A program made the position numbers and the translations under genes. DNA of 44,554 nt, from assembly GCA_050329835.1 (NCBI GenBank), contig JBHJOJ010000057.1:1-44554 (forward strand), in the 5' to 3' direction. Shown here in pieces: positions 1 to 9,610 of this stretch (the stretch's first letter is position 1; the number at the start of each line of letters is the position of its first letter). Below the pieces are notes generated by a model. It was not told the origin of the DNA. It saw only the letters and a list, made by a program, of their open reading frames with translations, and ran no database searches. This DNA is from JANNOG01 sp050329835 (GTDB lineage: Bacteria; Actinomycetota; Actinomycetes; Actinomycetales; JBBAYJ01).

Positions 1-117
1 AGGCCTGTCGAAGAAGGACATCATCCGCTGCCTCAAACGCCTGATCGCCCGCGAGCTCTACTACCTGCTCACCTCACCCCAGACCCAGCAACCCGCTTGA
101 CGATCCATAGGAGCATC
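1..117 (+). mobile_element. Right end of an IS110-type insertion sequence (partial)
   Basis: Contains the last codons of an IS110-like transposase (stop at 98-100) and a short 3' tail ending near base 117 in CATAGGAGCATC. IS110-family elements lack terminal inverted repeats, so the boundary is inferred: downstream of about 118 the sequence reads as the beginning of a uridine-kinase-like protein. The left part of the element lies outside the window. Confidence 0.55.
2..100 (+). CDS. IS110-family transposase, C-terminal fragment (cut by window edge)
   Basis: Frame 2 is open from the window edge and encodes 32 residues ending ...YYLLTSPQTQQPA. The piece SKKDIIRCLKRLIARELYYLL resembles the C-terminal helix of IS110-family transposases, which commonly reads (S/T)x(R/K)E(I/A)(I/M)RCLKRYxAREVY. 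The catalytic DEDD domain would be upstream of the window. The family call rests on this tail alone. The element matters because its end sits directly against the following gene. Confidence 0.6.
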   Translation, partial: GLSKKDIIRCLKRLIARELYYLLTSPQTQQPA

Positions 118-184
118 CGAGGCCGCCGTCCCCGTCACCCCCGCGGCGCTCGCGGCGACGGTCGCCGGGCTCGCCGACGCGCGG

Positions 185-772
185 GTGCCGGGCGCAGCGG
201 CCGCCGGCGTCGGGGTCCGCCTGGGCGTGGACGCCGCGTCGGACTCCGACGGGGGCGCCCTGGCGGGCGCCGTCGCCGAGGTGCTGGCGGCGCGGGGCCG
301 GGCCGTCGCCCGGGTGAGCGCCGCGGACTTCCTGGCCCGCCGCTCGGTCCGGCTCGAGCACGGCGCCGCCGACGTCGACGCCGCCTTCGAGCGGTGGGTC
401 GACTGGGCCGCCCTGCAGCGGGAGGTCCTCGACCCGCTCGCCGACCCCGCGGCGCCCCGGTGGCTGCCCCGGTTGCGGGACGCCGCATCGGACCGCCCCG
501 CCCGGGAGCCGGTCCGGGCCGCTCCGCCCGGCACGGTCCTCGTGGTCGACGGGCCCTACCTGTTGCGGTGGGAGCTGGTGGGGTCGTTCGACGTCGTCGC
601 CCACCTCGACCTGTCGCAGGGCGCCCTCCACCGGCGTTTCCCGGATCCCGGCGACCCGCGCCCGGGCGCCTGGCGCCGCTACCTCTCCGAGTGCGACCCG
701 GCCGCTCGCGCCGACCTGGTCGTCCGTTACGACCACCCCACCCGTCCCGCCGTCGTCACCCCGCCCGACTGA
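185..772 (+). CDS. Uridine kinase-like protein, start codon probably lost to the IS insertion
   Basis: The 195-residue reading from the first available GTG resembles actinobacterial uridine-kinase-like (P-loop NTP-transferase fold) proteins: RVSAADFL, then the WVDWAALQREVLDPL stretch, TVLVVDGPYLLR (Walker-B-like strand) and the C-terminal RYDHPTRP. The family-like N-terminus VPVTPAALAATVAGLADARVP is encoded in the same frame at about 128-184 with no ATG, GTG or TTG, and the frame runs back without a stop to the IS tail. The native start was therefore probably removed by the IS. The usual P-loop is not recognisable; GVDAASDSDGG stands at its place, so kinase activity is doubtful. It converges on hipA, 2 bp away. 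Probably a pseudogene; translation from the internal GTG is possible. Confidence 0.6.
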   Translation: MPGAAAAGVGVRLGVDAASDSDGGALAGAVAEVLAARGRAVARVSAADFLARRSVRLEHGAADVDAAFERWVDWAALQREVLDPLADPAAPRWLPRLRDAASDRPAREPVRAAPPGTVLVVDGPYLLRWELVGSFDVVAHLDLSQGALHRRFPDPGDPRPGAWRRYLSECDPAARADLVVRYDHPTRPAVVTPPD

Positions 773-774
773 CG

Positions 775-2016
775 TCAGCCCGGCGCCCGCAGGCAGGCCC
801 GCCGCCGGTTCCGCAGCGACCGGACGACGTCGCGGGTGGTCCGGGGGTCGAAGGGCGGAGCGCCACCGGCGAGGTCGTCGGCCGTCCCGGCGGTGGCGGC
901 CAGCACCTCGTCGAGCGTGCGGTCGGCCGCCCCCGCGGGCAGACCGACCGCCGCCGCGAAGGCCTGCAGCGAGCGGCGCGACAGCCCGTCCCGGCGGCCC
1001 CCGACCGACAGCGCCATGGTGTGGTCCCGGTACGGCAGCGTCGACGGGAGGTCGTAGGCCGGCGCCACCCGCCACTCCCCGTCGGCGGTCGCGAGGATCG
1101 AGAGGTTCTTGGCGTGGAGGTCGCCGTTCCCGGTCAGCCACGCCAGGCACACCTGCCGGAAGACGTCCCGCAGGGCGACCACCCGGGCCGGGCATCGGTC
1201 GGCGAGCGCCGTGGCGACGTCCTCGGTGGTGACCGAGTACTTGTCGGCGGGATACCGGCCCAGCACCTGGGCCGCGTCCTCGACGGCGAGCCGCCGGACC
1301 GTGCCGTCGGGGGCGACCTGCCGGTCGAAGCGCTCGAGGAGGAGGCCGGGGCGTCCGGTGGCATCGTGGACCACCTGGGCCCTGGCGACGGGGAAGCGGG
1401 CACGAGAGGCCAGCCGCAGGAAGTACGCCTCGTTGACGACGACGTGGGGGAACTCCGGCGGGTCGACCTTGAGGATGGCGTGACCGCCGGCCCGGCCGAC
1501 CGGCACCGAGATCATGCGGGCGGAGACCTTGTCCTGGACCCCGGGGATCGCGACCGGATCGACGACGCCGGCGTCCGACAGCACCTCGGAGAAGACGAGG
1601 TCGCGCGGGTCGCCGTCGATCGTCACGAGGGCCTCGGTCCCGCCGGGTTCGGCGCCCTCGGCGACGACCTGGACGTCGCCGACCAGGTCGTCGCCGACCG
1701 CGAGCAGGAGCGAGAGCTCGTCGTCCGCCGACGTCTTGACCGCCCGGCGCAGCGCCGACAGCCGGCGTCCCTCGGGCAGGAGGCCGGCGAAGAAGGGCGG
1801 CACGGCACCTGCCGTCGTGAGGACCGGTCGCTCGCCCAGGGGCAGGGTGGTGGCCACGGGCCGGGCGTCCGCCGCCGACAGGTAGTCCTCGCGGTAGGCG
1901 AACTCGACCCCCGCGGGGGTGCGTCGCAGCCGGGCGGCCCGGCGGCCGGCCTTGTGGACGTCGGCGGCGAGGACGTCCTTCACGGCAGTGAGATCCCGCC
2001 TGCCCGGCCCGGTCAC
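775..2016 (-). CDS. hipA: HipA-family serine/threonine kinase toxin
   Basis: 413 residues, the usual HipA length. The N-terminal HipA domain carries FFAGLLPEGRRL (about 75-86). The kinase domain has ILKVD (Lys183, ATP binding), LLLERFDR, WLTGNGDLHAKNLSI with the catalytic Asp299 and Asn304, and APAYDL with the metal-binding Asp322. E. coli HipA phosphorylates GltX and is neutralised by HipB. The loop equivalent to the regulatory Ser150 of E. coli HipA (SVAGAQEK) reads AIPGVQDK here, with Ala156 (codon 1549-1551) at the serine position. The start overlaps the hipB stop by 4 bp (ATGA), so the two genes are translationally coupled with the antitoxin first. The family call is strong; the substrate is unknown. 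Confidence 0.9.
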   Translation of the reverse strand: MTGPGRRDLTAVKDVLAADVHKAGRRAARLRRTPAGVEFAYREDYLSAADARPVATTLPLGERPVLTTAGAVPPFFAGLLPEGRRLSALRRAVKTSADDELSLLLAVGDDLVGDVQVVAEGAEPGGTEALVTIDGDPRDLVFSEVLSDAGVVDPVAIPGVQDKVSARMISVPVGRAGGHAILKVDPPEFPHVVVNEAYFLRLASRARFPVARAQVVHDATGRPGLLLERFDRQVAPDGTVRRLAVEDAAQVLGRYPADKYSVTTEDVATALADRCPARVVALRDVFRQVCLAWLTGNGDLHAKNLSILATADGEWRVAPAYDLPSTLPYRDHTMALSVGGRRDGLSRRSLQAFAAAVGLPAGAADRTLDEVLAATAGTADDLAGGAPPFDPRTTRDVVRSLRNRRRACLRAPG

Positions 2017-2219
2017 GGCCGCCTCAGCTCGGCGCGCAGCTCAAGGCCCAGCGCGTCGAGGACCGCCGCGACCTTGTCCAGCCGGACGGTCGGCTTGCCG
2101 TGCTCCAGAGCCCGCACGAACCGTACGGAGACCCCGGACAGATCGGCGAGCTCGTCCTGGCGGAGCCCCAGCGCGCTCCGCCGGGCCTTGACGTCGTCGG
2201 CCAGCCTCGTCGTCATCAC
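2013..2219 (-). CDS. hipB: HipB-like XRE-family antitoxin/repressor
   Basis: 68 residues, essentially one helix-turn-helix domain: RRSALGLRQDELADLSGVS is helices 1-3 and RFVRALEHGKPTVRLDKVAAVLDALGL completes the fold, as in HipB and other XRE antitoxins. Two starts are possible: GTG at 2219 or ATG at 2216, one residue shorter. It is first in the hipBA operon and overlaps hipA by 4 bp. Three copies of a CGGCACGATCGTGCCG palindrome lie upstream at 2234-2382, consistent with autorepression. Binding is inferred from location and symmetry. Confidence 0.88.
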   Translation of the reverse strand: MMTTRLADDVKARRSALGLRQDELADLSGVSVRFVRALEHGKPTVRLDKVAAVLDALGLELRAELRRP

Positions 2220-2233
2220 CGCCCTCTCGCGTC

Positions 2234-2265
2234 ACCCCGATCGGCACGATCGTGCCGATCGGGGT
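2234..2265. promoter_or_regulatory. hipBA operator O1 (32-bp perfect palindrome)
   Basis: Perfect dyad centred between 2249 and 2250. The core is TCGGCACGATCGTGCCGA (2241-2258), extended by ACCCCGA/TCGGGGT arms. It begins 15 bp upstream of the hipB GTG, where a repressor would block transcription initiation. Confidence 0.75.
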
Positions 2266-2300
2266 CACGGTACCGCTGGACGGCCGCTGTCGGGGCCAAT

Positions 2301-2322
2301 CATCGGCACGATCGTGCCGATG
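2301..2322. promoter_or_regulatory. hipBA operator O2 (22-bp perfect palindrome)
   Basis: CAT-CGGCACGATCGTGCCG-ATG, identical to O1 over the 18-bp core and centred at 2311/2312. The centre-to-centre distance to O1 is 62 bp, about six helical turns, so dimers on both sites could lie on one face of the DNA. Confidence 0.72.
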
Positions 2323-2360
2323 GAGAGTCGAGAAGCCCGACAACTGACGCTGAGCCGGCG

Positions 2361-2382
2361 GATCGGCACGATCGTGCCGGTC
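2361..2382. promoter_or_regulatory. hipBA operator O3, next to the corA stop codon
   Basis: GA-T-CGGCACGATCGTGCCG-G-TC: a perfect 16-bp core with one mismatched pair (2363/2380), centred at 2371/2372, 60 bp from O2. It ends 10 bp from the corA stop codon, so hipB-repressor binding could also affect corA transcript ends. Confidence 0.68.
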
Positions 2383-2391
2383 ATCGCGCGC

Positions 2392-3474
2392 CTACAGCCA
2401 GTGGATGCGCTTGAAGCGCAGGTACAGGGCGACCGAGACGCCCAGCATGACGAGCAACGCCGCCGGGTAGCCGAACCGCCAGTCCATCTCGGGCATCCGC
2501 TCGAAGTTCATGCCCCAGATCCCGGACAGCAGGGTCGGCGCGACGAAGACCGCCGCCCACGCCGAGATCTTCTTCACCTGCTCGTTCTGGCGGACCTGGA
2601 GCTCGGACAGCCGCTCGGTCCGGGCGTTCTGGTCGAGGCCGACCAGGGTGGCGTTGGTCTGGAGGATGTCCGTCAGCGCCTCCCGCAGGCCGTCGACCCG
2701 CTCGCCGACCGAGTGCGCGTGGTCCCAGACGTCGGCGATGCCGGCCTTGAGGTCGTCCGACAGGTCGTGGGCGAGCCCCGGCACCTCGACCCGTGCCCCG
2801 TTGCCGTGCCCGCCGTTGATCTGGGCGCCGACGACGAACCCCGCGTTGCGCAGCACGGCCTGCAGGGGATGGACCGCCCGCTGCAGGGCGATCGTCTCCC
2901 GGGCCAGCTCGTAGATCCGCCGCGCCACGGTGTGCTCACCACCGGCGAACACCTGGTCCTCGATCTCGTCGACGTCGTTCTCCAGCCCGTCGAGGACCGG
3001 GACGTAGCCGTCGACGACCACGTCGAGCGCCGCGTACAGCACCCCGAGACCCCCGCGACCGGTCAGCCACGGCTCGGCGTCGAGTCGGTCGAGGATGGCG
3101 TGCACGTCGGGCGCGACCCCGCGGGCGACCGCGATGGCGAAATCCGGTCCGATGAACAGGTGGAGCTCCCCGAGCTCGACCGTCTCGGGCTCGTCGAGGT
3201 AGCGCGCCGGGCGGAGCACGACGAACGCGGTGTCGCCGTACCGGTCGAACTTGGCGCGCTGGTGCGCTTCGAGGGCGTCCTCCACGGCCATCGAGGGCAG
3301 CCCGAACTCGGCCCCGAGGCGGACCAGGTCGGCCTCGTCGGTCCCCGCCACGACGATGACGACGAGGTCGCCGGGATGCAGCGCCCGCAGCCGGCAGGCC
3401 TCGTCGAGCTCCTCGGTGTGGGCGACCGCGCGCCCTCCCGCGTAGACCCGGGCGTGCAGGCCGGTCGTTCCCAC
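2392..3474 (-). CDS. corA: CorA-family magnesium/cobalt transporter
   Basis: 360 residues, normal for CorA. A large cytoplasmic funnel domain is followed by two C-terminal membrane helices (about 304-322 and 335-352). The signature GMN at 321-323 (LSGIWGMNFERMPEM) closes helix 1 and forms the pore-mouth filter. The acidic periplasmic loop (ERMPEMDW) is typical. It mediates Mg2+ (or Co2+/Ni2+) uptake through a homopentamer in the cytoplasmic membrane. GTG start at 3474; the gene ends in TAG next to the hip operators. It is on the same strand as hipBA but separated by 172 bp of operator DNA, so it is probably a separate transcription unit. Confidence 0.93.
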   Translation of the reverse strand: MGTTGLHARVYAGGRAVAHTEELDEACRLRALHPGDLVVIVVAGTDEADLVRLGAEFGLPSMAVEDALEAHQRAKFDRYGDTAFVVLRPARYLDEPETVELGELHLFIGPDFAIAVARGVAPDVHAILDRLDAEPWLTGRGGLGVLYAALDVVVDGYVPVLDGLENDVDEIEDQVFAGGEHTVARRIYELARETIALQRAVHPLQAVLRNAGFVVGAQINGGHGNGARVEVPGLAHDLSDDLKAGIADVWDHAHSVGERVDGLREALTDILQTNATLVGLDQNARTERLSELQVRQNEQVKKISAWAAVFVAPTLLSGIWGMNFERMPEMDWRFGYPAALLVMLGVSVALYLRFKRIHWL

Positions 3475-3513
3475 GGGCCGATGGTGCCAGCCGCGGACCC
3501 GGAGCCGCCTCGC

Positions 3514-4737
3514 TCAGCTCAGGGTCGAGCCGACGACCTCGGGGTCCGAGGTGCCGAGGAAGAAGATGCCCGGGAAACCGGCGGTCTCGAAGCCGCGGCT
3601 CGGGTTGCCGCGCAGCGTCGAGTCCTCGATCCGCATCGTCCCGGTCCGGTCGTTGCTGACGAAGAAGACCGCCCCGCCGCCCTCGTTCGCTGTGTTGTCC
3701 TCGATCCGGGTCCGGGCGAGGGTCAACGTGAACCGGTTCCCGTCGAGGTAGACCGCGCCGCCGCTGCCGCCGCCCGGGGTACCCGCCCGCGCCGGGTTGG
3801 CGCCGGTCCCGATCGCCCGGTTCCCGGTGAACGCGCTGTCGTCGATCTCCCACGAGACCCCGATGCTGCTGAGGGCGCCGCCGTTGCTGCACACCCCGCC
3901 GGTGAACGTGCTGCGGGCGACGAGCACCGGCCGGTCCTCGAACTGGTCGAGGACCCGCACCGCCGCCCCACCGACGTCCGGGCCGCTGCCGTCGCACCGG
4001 TTCCCCGTGAACGTCGAGTCCACGATCGTCAGCCGCCCGCCTCGGACGAACACCGCCCCGCCCCCGCCACCGTCCCTGGTCTCGCCGGTCGCGTCCCCGT
4101 CGGTCAGTCCCAGGCGCTGGATCACCAGGTGCGGGTGGTCCTGGTCGTCGCAGTGCGACGTCGTCCAGCCCTGCGCCCGGTCGCAGGTGTTCTGGTAGAG
4201 GATGCGGCGTTCGCCGCCGCCGCTGAGCGTCACCCGTCCGCCGCCGTCCAGGACGACCCGGGGGTTCGCGGCGTTCACCACCTTCGCGGTCTCGCGCATG
4301 GCGATCGTCACCGGGTCCGGGCCGCAGTCGAAGACGATCACCCCGCCCGCGGCCACCGCCTCGACCACCGCCTCCGACGTGCAGCTCTCCGGGGTCCCGT
4401 CGCCGACGACGCGGTCCGGGTCCGAGGTGTCGACGCTGCCCGCGCCGGTGGCCGGCGGGACCGGCTCGGGCGGCGGGGGCGAGGACGAGGCGGGCCGGGG
4501 GGAGGCGGTGGGTGACGGCGACCCGGGGGTGGCGCTCGGGGCCGCGGCGGCCAGGGGCGCCGTCGCCGGGGCGGAGACCTCCGGGACGACGGCCCGCCCG
4601 GTCGCCGTCGGCAGCACCGCGGCGTCCCCGCCGCCGCAGGCCGCGAGCGCCAGGACGCCGGCGACCGTCGTCGCCCGGAACGCGAGGAGGGCCCGGCCCG
4701 TCACGGTGATGCACCGTAGACGAGCCGGGCCGCTCAC
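3514..4737 (-). CDS. Putative lipoprotein with right-handed parallel beta-helix
   Basis: 407 residues from a GTG at 4737; a GTG at 4704 would give a more compact signal peptide. The hydrophobic segment AGVLALAACGGG holds a lipobox (LAAC), so the protein is probably anchored outside the membrane. A Pro/Ala/Ser/Thr-rich linker (about 40-105) leads into repeated strands such as RLTIVDSTFTGNRC, VLVARSTFTGGVC, WEIDDSAFTGNRA and TRIEDNTANEGGGAVFF, the pattern of parallel beta-helix (PbH1/polymorphic outer-membrane-like) repeats found in polysaccharide-binding or lyase folds. Paired cysteines could form disulfides. No catalytic motif was recognised. It lies 67 bp downstream of the PepSY gene on the same strand, so it may share its transcript. 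Confidence 0.7.
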   Translation of the reverse strand: MSGPARLRCITVTGRALLAFRATTVAGVLALAACGGGDAAVLPTATGRAVVPEVSAPATAPLAAAAPSATPGSPSPTASPRPASSSPPPPEPVPPATGAGSVDTSDPDRVVGDGTPESCTSEAVVEAVAAGGVIVFDCGPDPVTIAMRETAKVVNAANPRVVLDGGGRVTLSGGGERRILYQNTCDRAQGWTTSHCDDQDHPHLVIQRLGLTDGDATGETRDGGGGGAVFVRGGRLTIVDSTFTGNRCDGSGPDVGGAAVRVLDQFEDRPVLVARSTFTGGVCSNGGALSSIGVSWEIDDSAFTGNRAIGTGANPARAGTPGGGSGGAVYLDGNRFTLTLARTRIEDNTANEGGGAVFFVSNDRTGTMRIEDSTLRGNPSRGFETAGFPGIFFLGTSDPEVVGSTLS

Positions 4738-4804
4738 GAGGAGGTCCCGGGGCGCTCGACCGGGCGTCGTCCGGGGAGTTCCCGACCGGTCGGCCCGGGA
4801 CCGG

Positions 4805-5269
4805 TCAGCCGTCGGAGCCGTGGTCGTCGGAGTCGTCGCCGCCGTGGTCGTCGACCCGGTCGTCCCGCTCGCGTTCGACGATCTCGCCGGTGCGGGCGTC
4901 GACGTCGACCTCGTACTCCCAGCCGTCGGCGCCGTGGACGTCGACGTCCCACACGGTGCGCCCGTCCTCGACCTCGAGCTCGACGCCGTCGAGGGTGCCC
5001 GCGACGGCCGCGAGCGCGATCCGCACGGCCTCGTCGGACGTGATCCCGGCCGGGACCTGGACCGGCGTCGTCGGCGAGGGACCGCTCGTCGTGGCGGATC
5101 CGGTGGGGGTGGCCGTCGCGGTGGGGTCCGGGGCGTCGACCGGGCTCACCGAGATCGTCTCGACCCGCTCGTCACCGGACCCGCCGTTGACGGCCGCCGC
5201 GACGCCGGCCGTGACGCCGACGACGGCGAGGCCCGCCACGATCCCGCTGATCACAGTCGACCTGGTCAT
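4805..5269 (-). CDS. Exported PepSY-domain protein
   Basis: 154 residues from the ATG at 5269, chosen because AAGGAG precedes it at ideal distance. A hydrophobic N-terminal segment (STVISGIVAGLAVVGVTAGVAAAV) is a signal peptide or anchor. A Thr/Pro/Ser linker follows, then a PepSY domain: ITSDEAVRIALAAVAGTLDGVELE...WDVDVHGADGWEYEVDVDARTGEIVE. The tail is rich in Asp, His and Gly (DDRVDDHGGDDSDDHGSDG), which could bind metal. PepSY proteins often neighbour and are controlled by two-component systems. Here the gene is divergent from one, sharing a 143-bp regulatory region with tandem repeats. Confidence 0.82.
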   Translation of the reverse strand: MTRSTVISGIVAGLAVVGVTAGVAAAVNGGSGDERVETISVSPVDAPDPTATATPTGSATTSGPSPTTPVQVPAGITSDEAVRIALAAVAGTLDGVELEVEDGRTVWDVDVHGADGWEYEVDVDARTGEIVERERDDRVDDHGGDDSDDHGSDG

Positions 5270-5334
5270 GTCCGTCTCCTTCTCGCTCGGTGCCCCCGCC
5301 TCCTGCGGGGCTGGTACCACCGTGCGACCGAGCG

Positions 5335-5356
5335 CTTGGGCGGGCCTTGGGCGGGC
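5335..5356 (+). promoter_or_regulatory. Tandem 11-bp direct repeat, likely OmpR-type regulator site
   Basis: CTTGGGCGGGC occurs twice head to tail (5335-5345 and 5346-5356), followed by a related inverted piece, CCGCCTCCAAGG (about 5362-5373). An 11-bp period is what tandem OmpR/PhoB-type winged-helix dimers recognise. The site lies between the divergent PepSY gene and the response regulator, so it could control both. Confidence 0.5.
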
Positions 5357-5412
5357 CTGAGCCGCCTCCAAGGTTATGGCGACGCCCCGGATCGCCCGGC
5401 GAGACTGGGGCG

Positions 5413-6069
5413 GTGCGAGTGGTCGTGATCGAGGACGAGCCCGGGATCAGCTCGTTCGTGTCGCAGGGCCTGGAGGCCGCGGGCTACCTGCCGGTGGTGG
5501 CCGAGACCGGGGCCGCTGGCCTGGCCGAGGCCCTCGACCCGGGGACGGCGCTGGTGGTCCTCGACCTGGGACTGCCGGACATCCCCGGGGACCAGGTGCT
5601 GGCGGCCGTGCGGCGCAAGCGCCCGGAGCTGCCGGTGGTCGTCCTCACGGCCTCGACGGGGGTCCCGGACCGGGTGCGCCTCCTGGAGGGCGGCGCCGAC
5701 GACTACGTGACCAAGCCGTTCTCGTTCGCCGAGCTGCTGGCCCGGGTCCGGGCCCGGCTGCGGTCGGCGACCCAGGCCAGCGCGACCACGATCGCCGTCG
5801 GCGACCTCACCCTGGACCTGGCGCGACGGACCGCCACCCGGGACGGCACGACGGTCGACCTCAGCGCACGGGAGTTCGCGCTGCTCGAGGTGTTCTGCCG
5901 GCACCCCGGCCAGGTGCTGTCGCAGCAGCAGCTGCTCGACCAGGTGTGGGGCTTCGACTTCGACCCGGGGTCCAACGTCGTCGAGGTCTACGTCGCCTAC
6001 CTGCGGCGCAAGCTGGGGGCCGACGTCATCGGCACCGTCCGCGGGGCCGGGTACCGGCTCGTGGCATGA
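5413..6069 (+). CDS. OmpR-family response regulator
   Basis: 218 residues from GTG 5413. The receiver domain (1-118) has acidic pocket E8/D9, phospho-acceptor Asp51 (VVLDLGLPD), the Thr79 region (VVLTAST) and Lys101 (YVTKPFS). The C-terminal winged-helix DNA-binding domain (about 125-218) has LSAREFALLEVFCRHPGQVLSQQQLLDQVW...VEVYVAYLRRKL...TVRGAGYRL. Its stop overlaps the kinase start (ATGA). The likely targets are its own operon and the divergent PepSY gene through the 5335-5356 repeats. The stimulus is unknown; related PepSY-linked systems respond to metals, envelope stress or antimicrobials. Confidence 0.92.
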   Translation: MRVVVIEDEPGISSFVSQGLEAAGYLPVVAETGAAGLAEALDPGTALVVLDLGLPDIPGDQVLAAVRRKRPELPVVVLTASTGVPDRVRLLEGGADDYVTKPFSFAELLARVRARLRSATQASATTIAVGDLTLDLARRTATRDGTTVDLSAREFALLEVFCRHPGQVLSQQQLLDQVWGFDFDPGSNVVEVYVAYLRRKLGADVIGTVRGAGYRLVA

Positions 6070-7479
6070 CCGCGCGACCGGGCCGGTGGCCGTGGTCCTC
6101 GACCTGGGTGCGGGTCACCGCGCTGGCCGCGGCCGTGCTGGCGGCCGCGCTGGCCTCGACCGTGCTCATCGCCTGGCGGCTGGCGGGCGTCCAGGGCCGG
6201 GAGGACCTCGACGACGTGCTGGTGCGGGAGCGCGACGTGCTGGCCGCCACCGCTCCCGGCCTGCTCGACGGGGTGGCCCCGACGGCGCGCGAGGAGATCG
6301 CCGACCGCCTCGGCAGCTATCTCGGCACCCAGCCGGGCAGCGACCGGCACCTCTCCGTCGTCACGGTGACCGGTACCGCCCCGCTCGTCACCTCCGGACC
6401 CGCTCCGGTCGCGCAGCTGCTGCGGCGCGGCGACCTGCCCGTGGGCACCCCGGGCCGGCTGGAGACGATCGACACCGCGGAGGGACCGCTGCGCGTGCTC
6501 ACCGTGCCGATCGAGGTGCGCGGCGACGTGGTCGGACAGCTGGCGGTCTACGGTTGGCTGGGCGGCGTCGAGCGGGACGCCGCCACGGTGGCGAGGGTCG
6601 GGACCCTGGCCGCGGCCGGCGCCGGGGTGCTGGGGACGCTGGTCCTCGCCGTGGCGTTGCGGGCCGCCACCGCCCCGTTGCGCTCGTTGCGCGCCGCCGC
6701 CGACGGGGCCGGGGTGGCCGACCTCGGCGTGGGCGTCCCCGACCCCGGGGCCCGGCAGGACGACGTCGCGGACCTGGCCCGGGCGTTCAACCGGATGCTC
6801 GGCCGCCTGGAGAGCGAGGTGGAGGCGCGGGGGGCGCTGTTCGCCTCGGTCTCCCACGAGCTGCGGACCCCGGTCGCGGTCGCCCGGGGGCACCTCGAGC
6901 TCGTGGAGTCCGGGGCGGCGAAGGACCCCGGGTCGTCGCTGCGGCTCGTGCACGCCGAGCTCGGCCGGCTGTCGCGCCTGCTCGACGACCTGCTGCTGCT
7001 CGCCGCCGCCCGCGGCGACGGCTCCTGGCTGGCCCCCCGCGACGTCACCCGGGCCTGGCTGGCGGACGAGGTGGCGGTGCGCCTGGACGGGCTCGGCCTC
7101 GGGGACGTGCCCGTGACGGTCGCGCCGGGGGCACCGGCGGGCGGGGCGGTGCGGATCGACCCGGACCGGGTCATCCAGGCCGCGGTCAACCTCGCCGTCA
7201 ACGTCCGGCGCCACACCCCGGCCGGCACCCCGGCCGAGGTCCTCGTCGGCGGGACCGGCGGCGGGCTGGTCGTGACGGTCCGGGACGAGGGCCCCGGCAT
7301 CCCTGCGGAGCTGCGCGAGCGGATCCTCGAGCCGTTCGTGGGCCGGGGCGGTCGGGGGTCCACCGGCCTGGGCCTGGCGGTCGTGCGCGCCGTGGCCGAG
7401 GCGCACGGCGGGCGGGTCGACGTCGACACGGGCCCCGGCGGGACGACGGTGGACGTCGTGCTCCCGGGTGCCGTTCCCG

Positions 7480-7490
<11 letters not shown>
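6066..7490 (+). CDS. Sensor histidine kinase, partner of the 5413-6069 regulator
   Basis: 474 residues. Membrane helices at about 15-38 and 178-200 flank a ~140-residue extracellular sensor domain. A HAMP region follows, then HisKA with His264 in FASVSHELRTPVAVARGH and a HATPase domain with N-box NLAVNVRRHTP, G1 DEGPGIP and G2 GSTGLGLAVVRAVAEAHGG. All catalytic boxes are present. Its ATG overlaps the regulator stop. The last 11 bp overlap the 3' end of the convergent PEP carboxykinase gene, so the two transcripts must be antisense to each other there. Confidence 0.92.
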
Positions 7491-9321
<1,831 letters not shown>

Positions 9322-9539
9322 CGTCGTTCCTCCGGCTCGCGTGCGCGTGGGTGCCCGTCCCCAGCCCGCGGTCCCGGATCCGGGAACGCCGACGGCCGCC
9401 CGAGGGCGGGGGTTCCGGCTGATGAGACGAAACGGTAAACTTCGCCGCTCTCGACCGCCATGGGAGTGCGGCGCCCGTCACAGGTGAGCGTCGTCACGCA
9501 TCCGGGCCGGTCAACGGCATGTGTGGACGGAGCGTCAGT

Positions 9540-9551
9540 GCAAGCGCTTGC
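9540..9551. promoter_or_regulatory. LacI/GalR-type operator candidate
   Basis: GCAAGCGCTTGC is a perfect 12-bp palindrome with the central CG and AA/TT placement typical of LacI-family sites (TGNAANCGNTTNCA); the flanks here give TGCAAGCGCTTGCG. No LacI gene is in the window, so the cognate regulator would be elsewhere. Confidence 0.35.
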
Positions 9552-9604
9552 GTCGTCACCGTCCGGCCGCTGCCGGGTCGTCTCGCCCCTCGGTCGGCAC
9601 GGGC

Positions 9605-9610
9605 TAGCCT
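9605..9610 (+). promoter_or_regulatory. -10 box for leaderless dtd
   Basis: TAGCCT fits the actinobacterial TANNNT -10 consensus and ends seven bases before the GTG at 9618, so transcription would begin at or next to the start codon. No Shine-Dalgarno sequence is visible. Confidence 0.45.

Noticed and set aside
97..4515. Very long plus-strand open frame (over 1,400 codons) across hipBA and corA
   Set aside because: It is antisense to hipA, hipB and corA, each of which has clear family motifs. The predicted protein is Arg/Pro/Gly-rich without domains. High GC content makes such shadows common.
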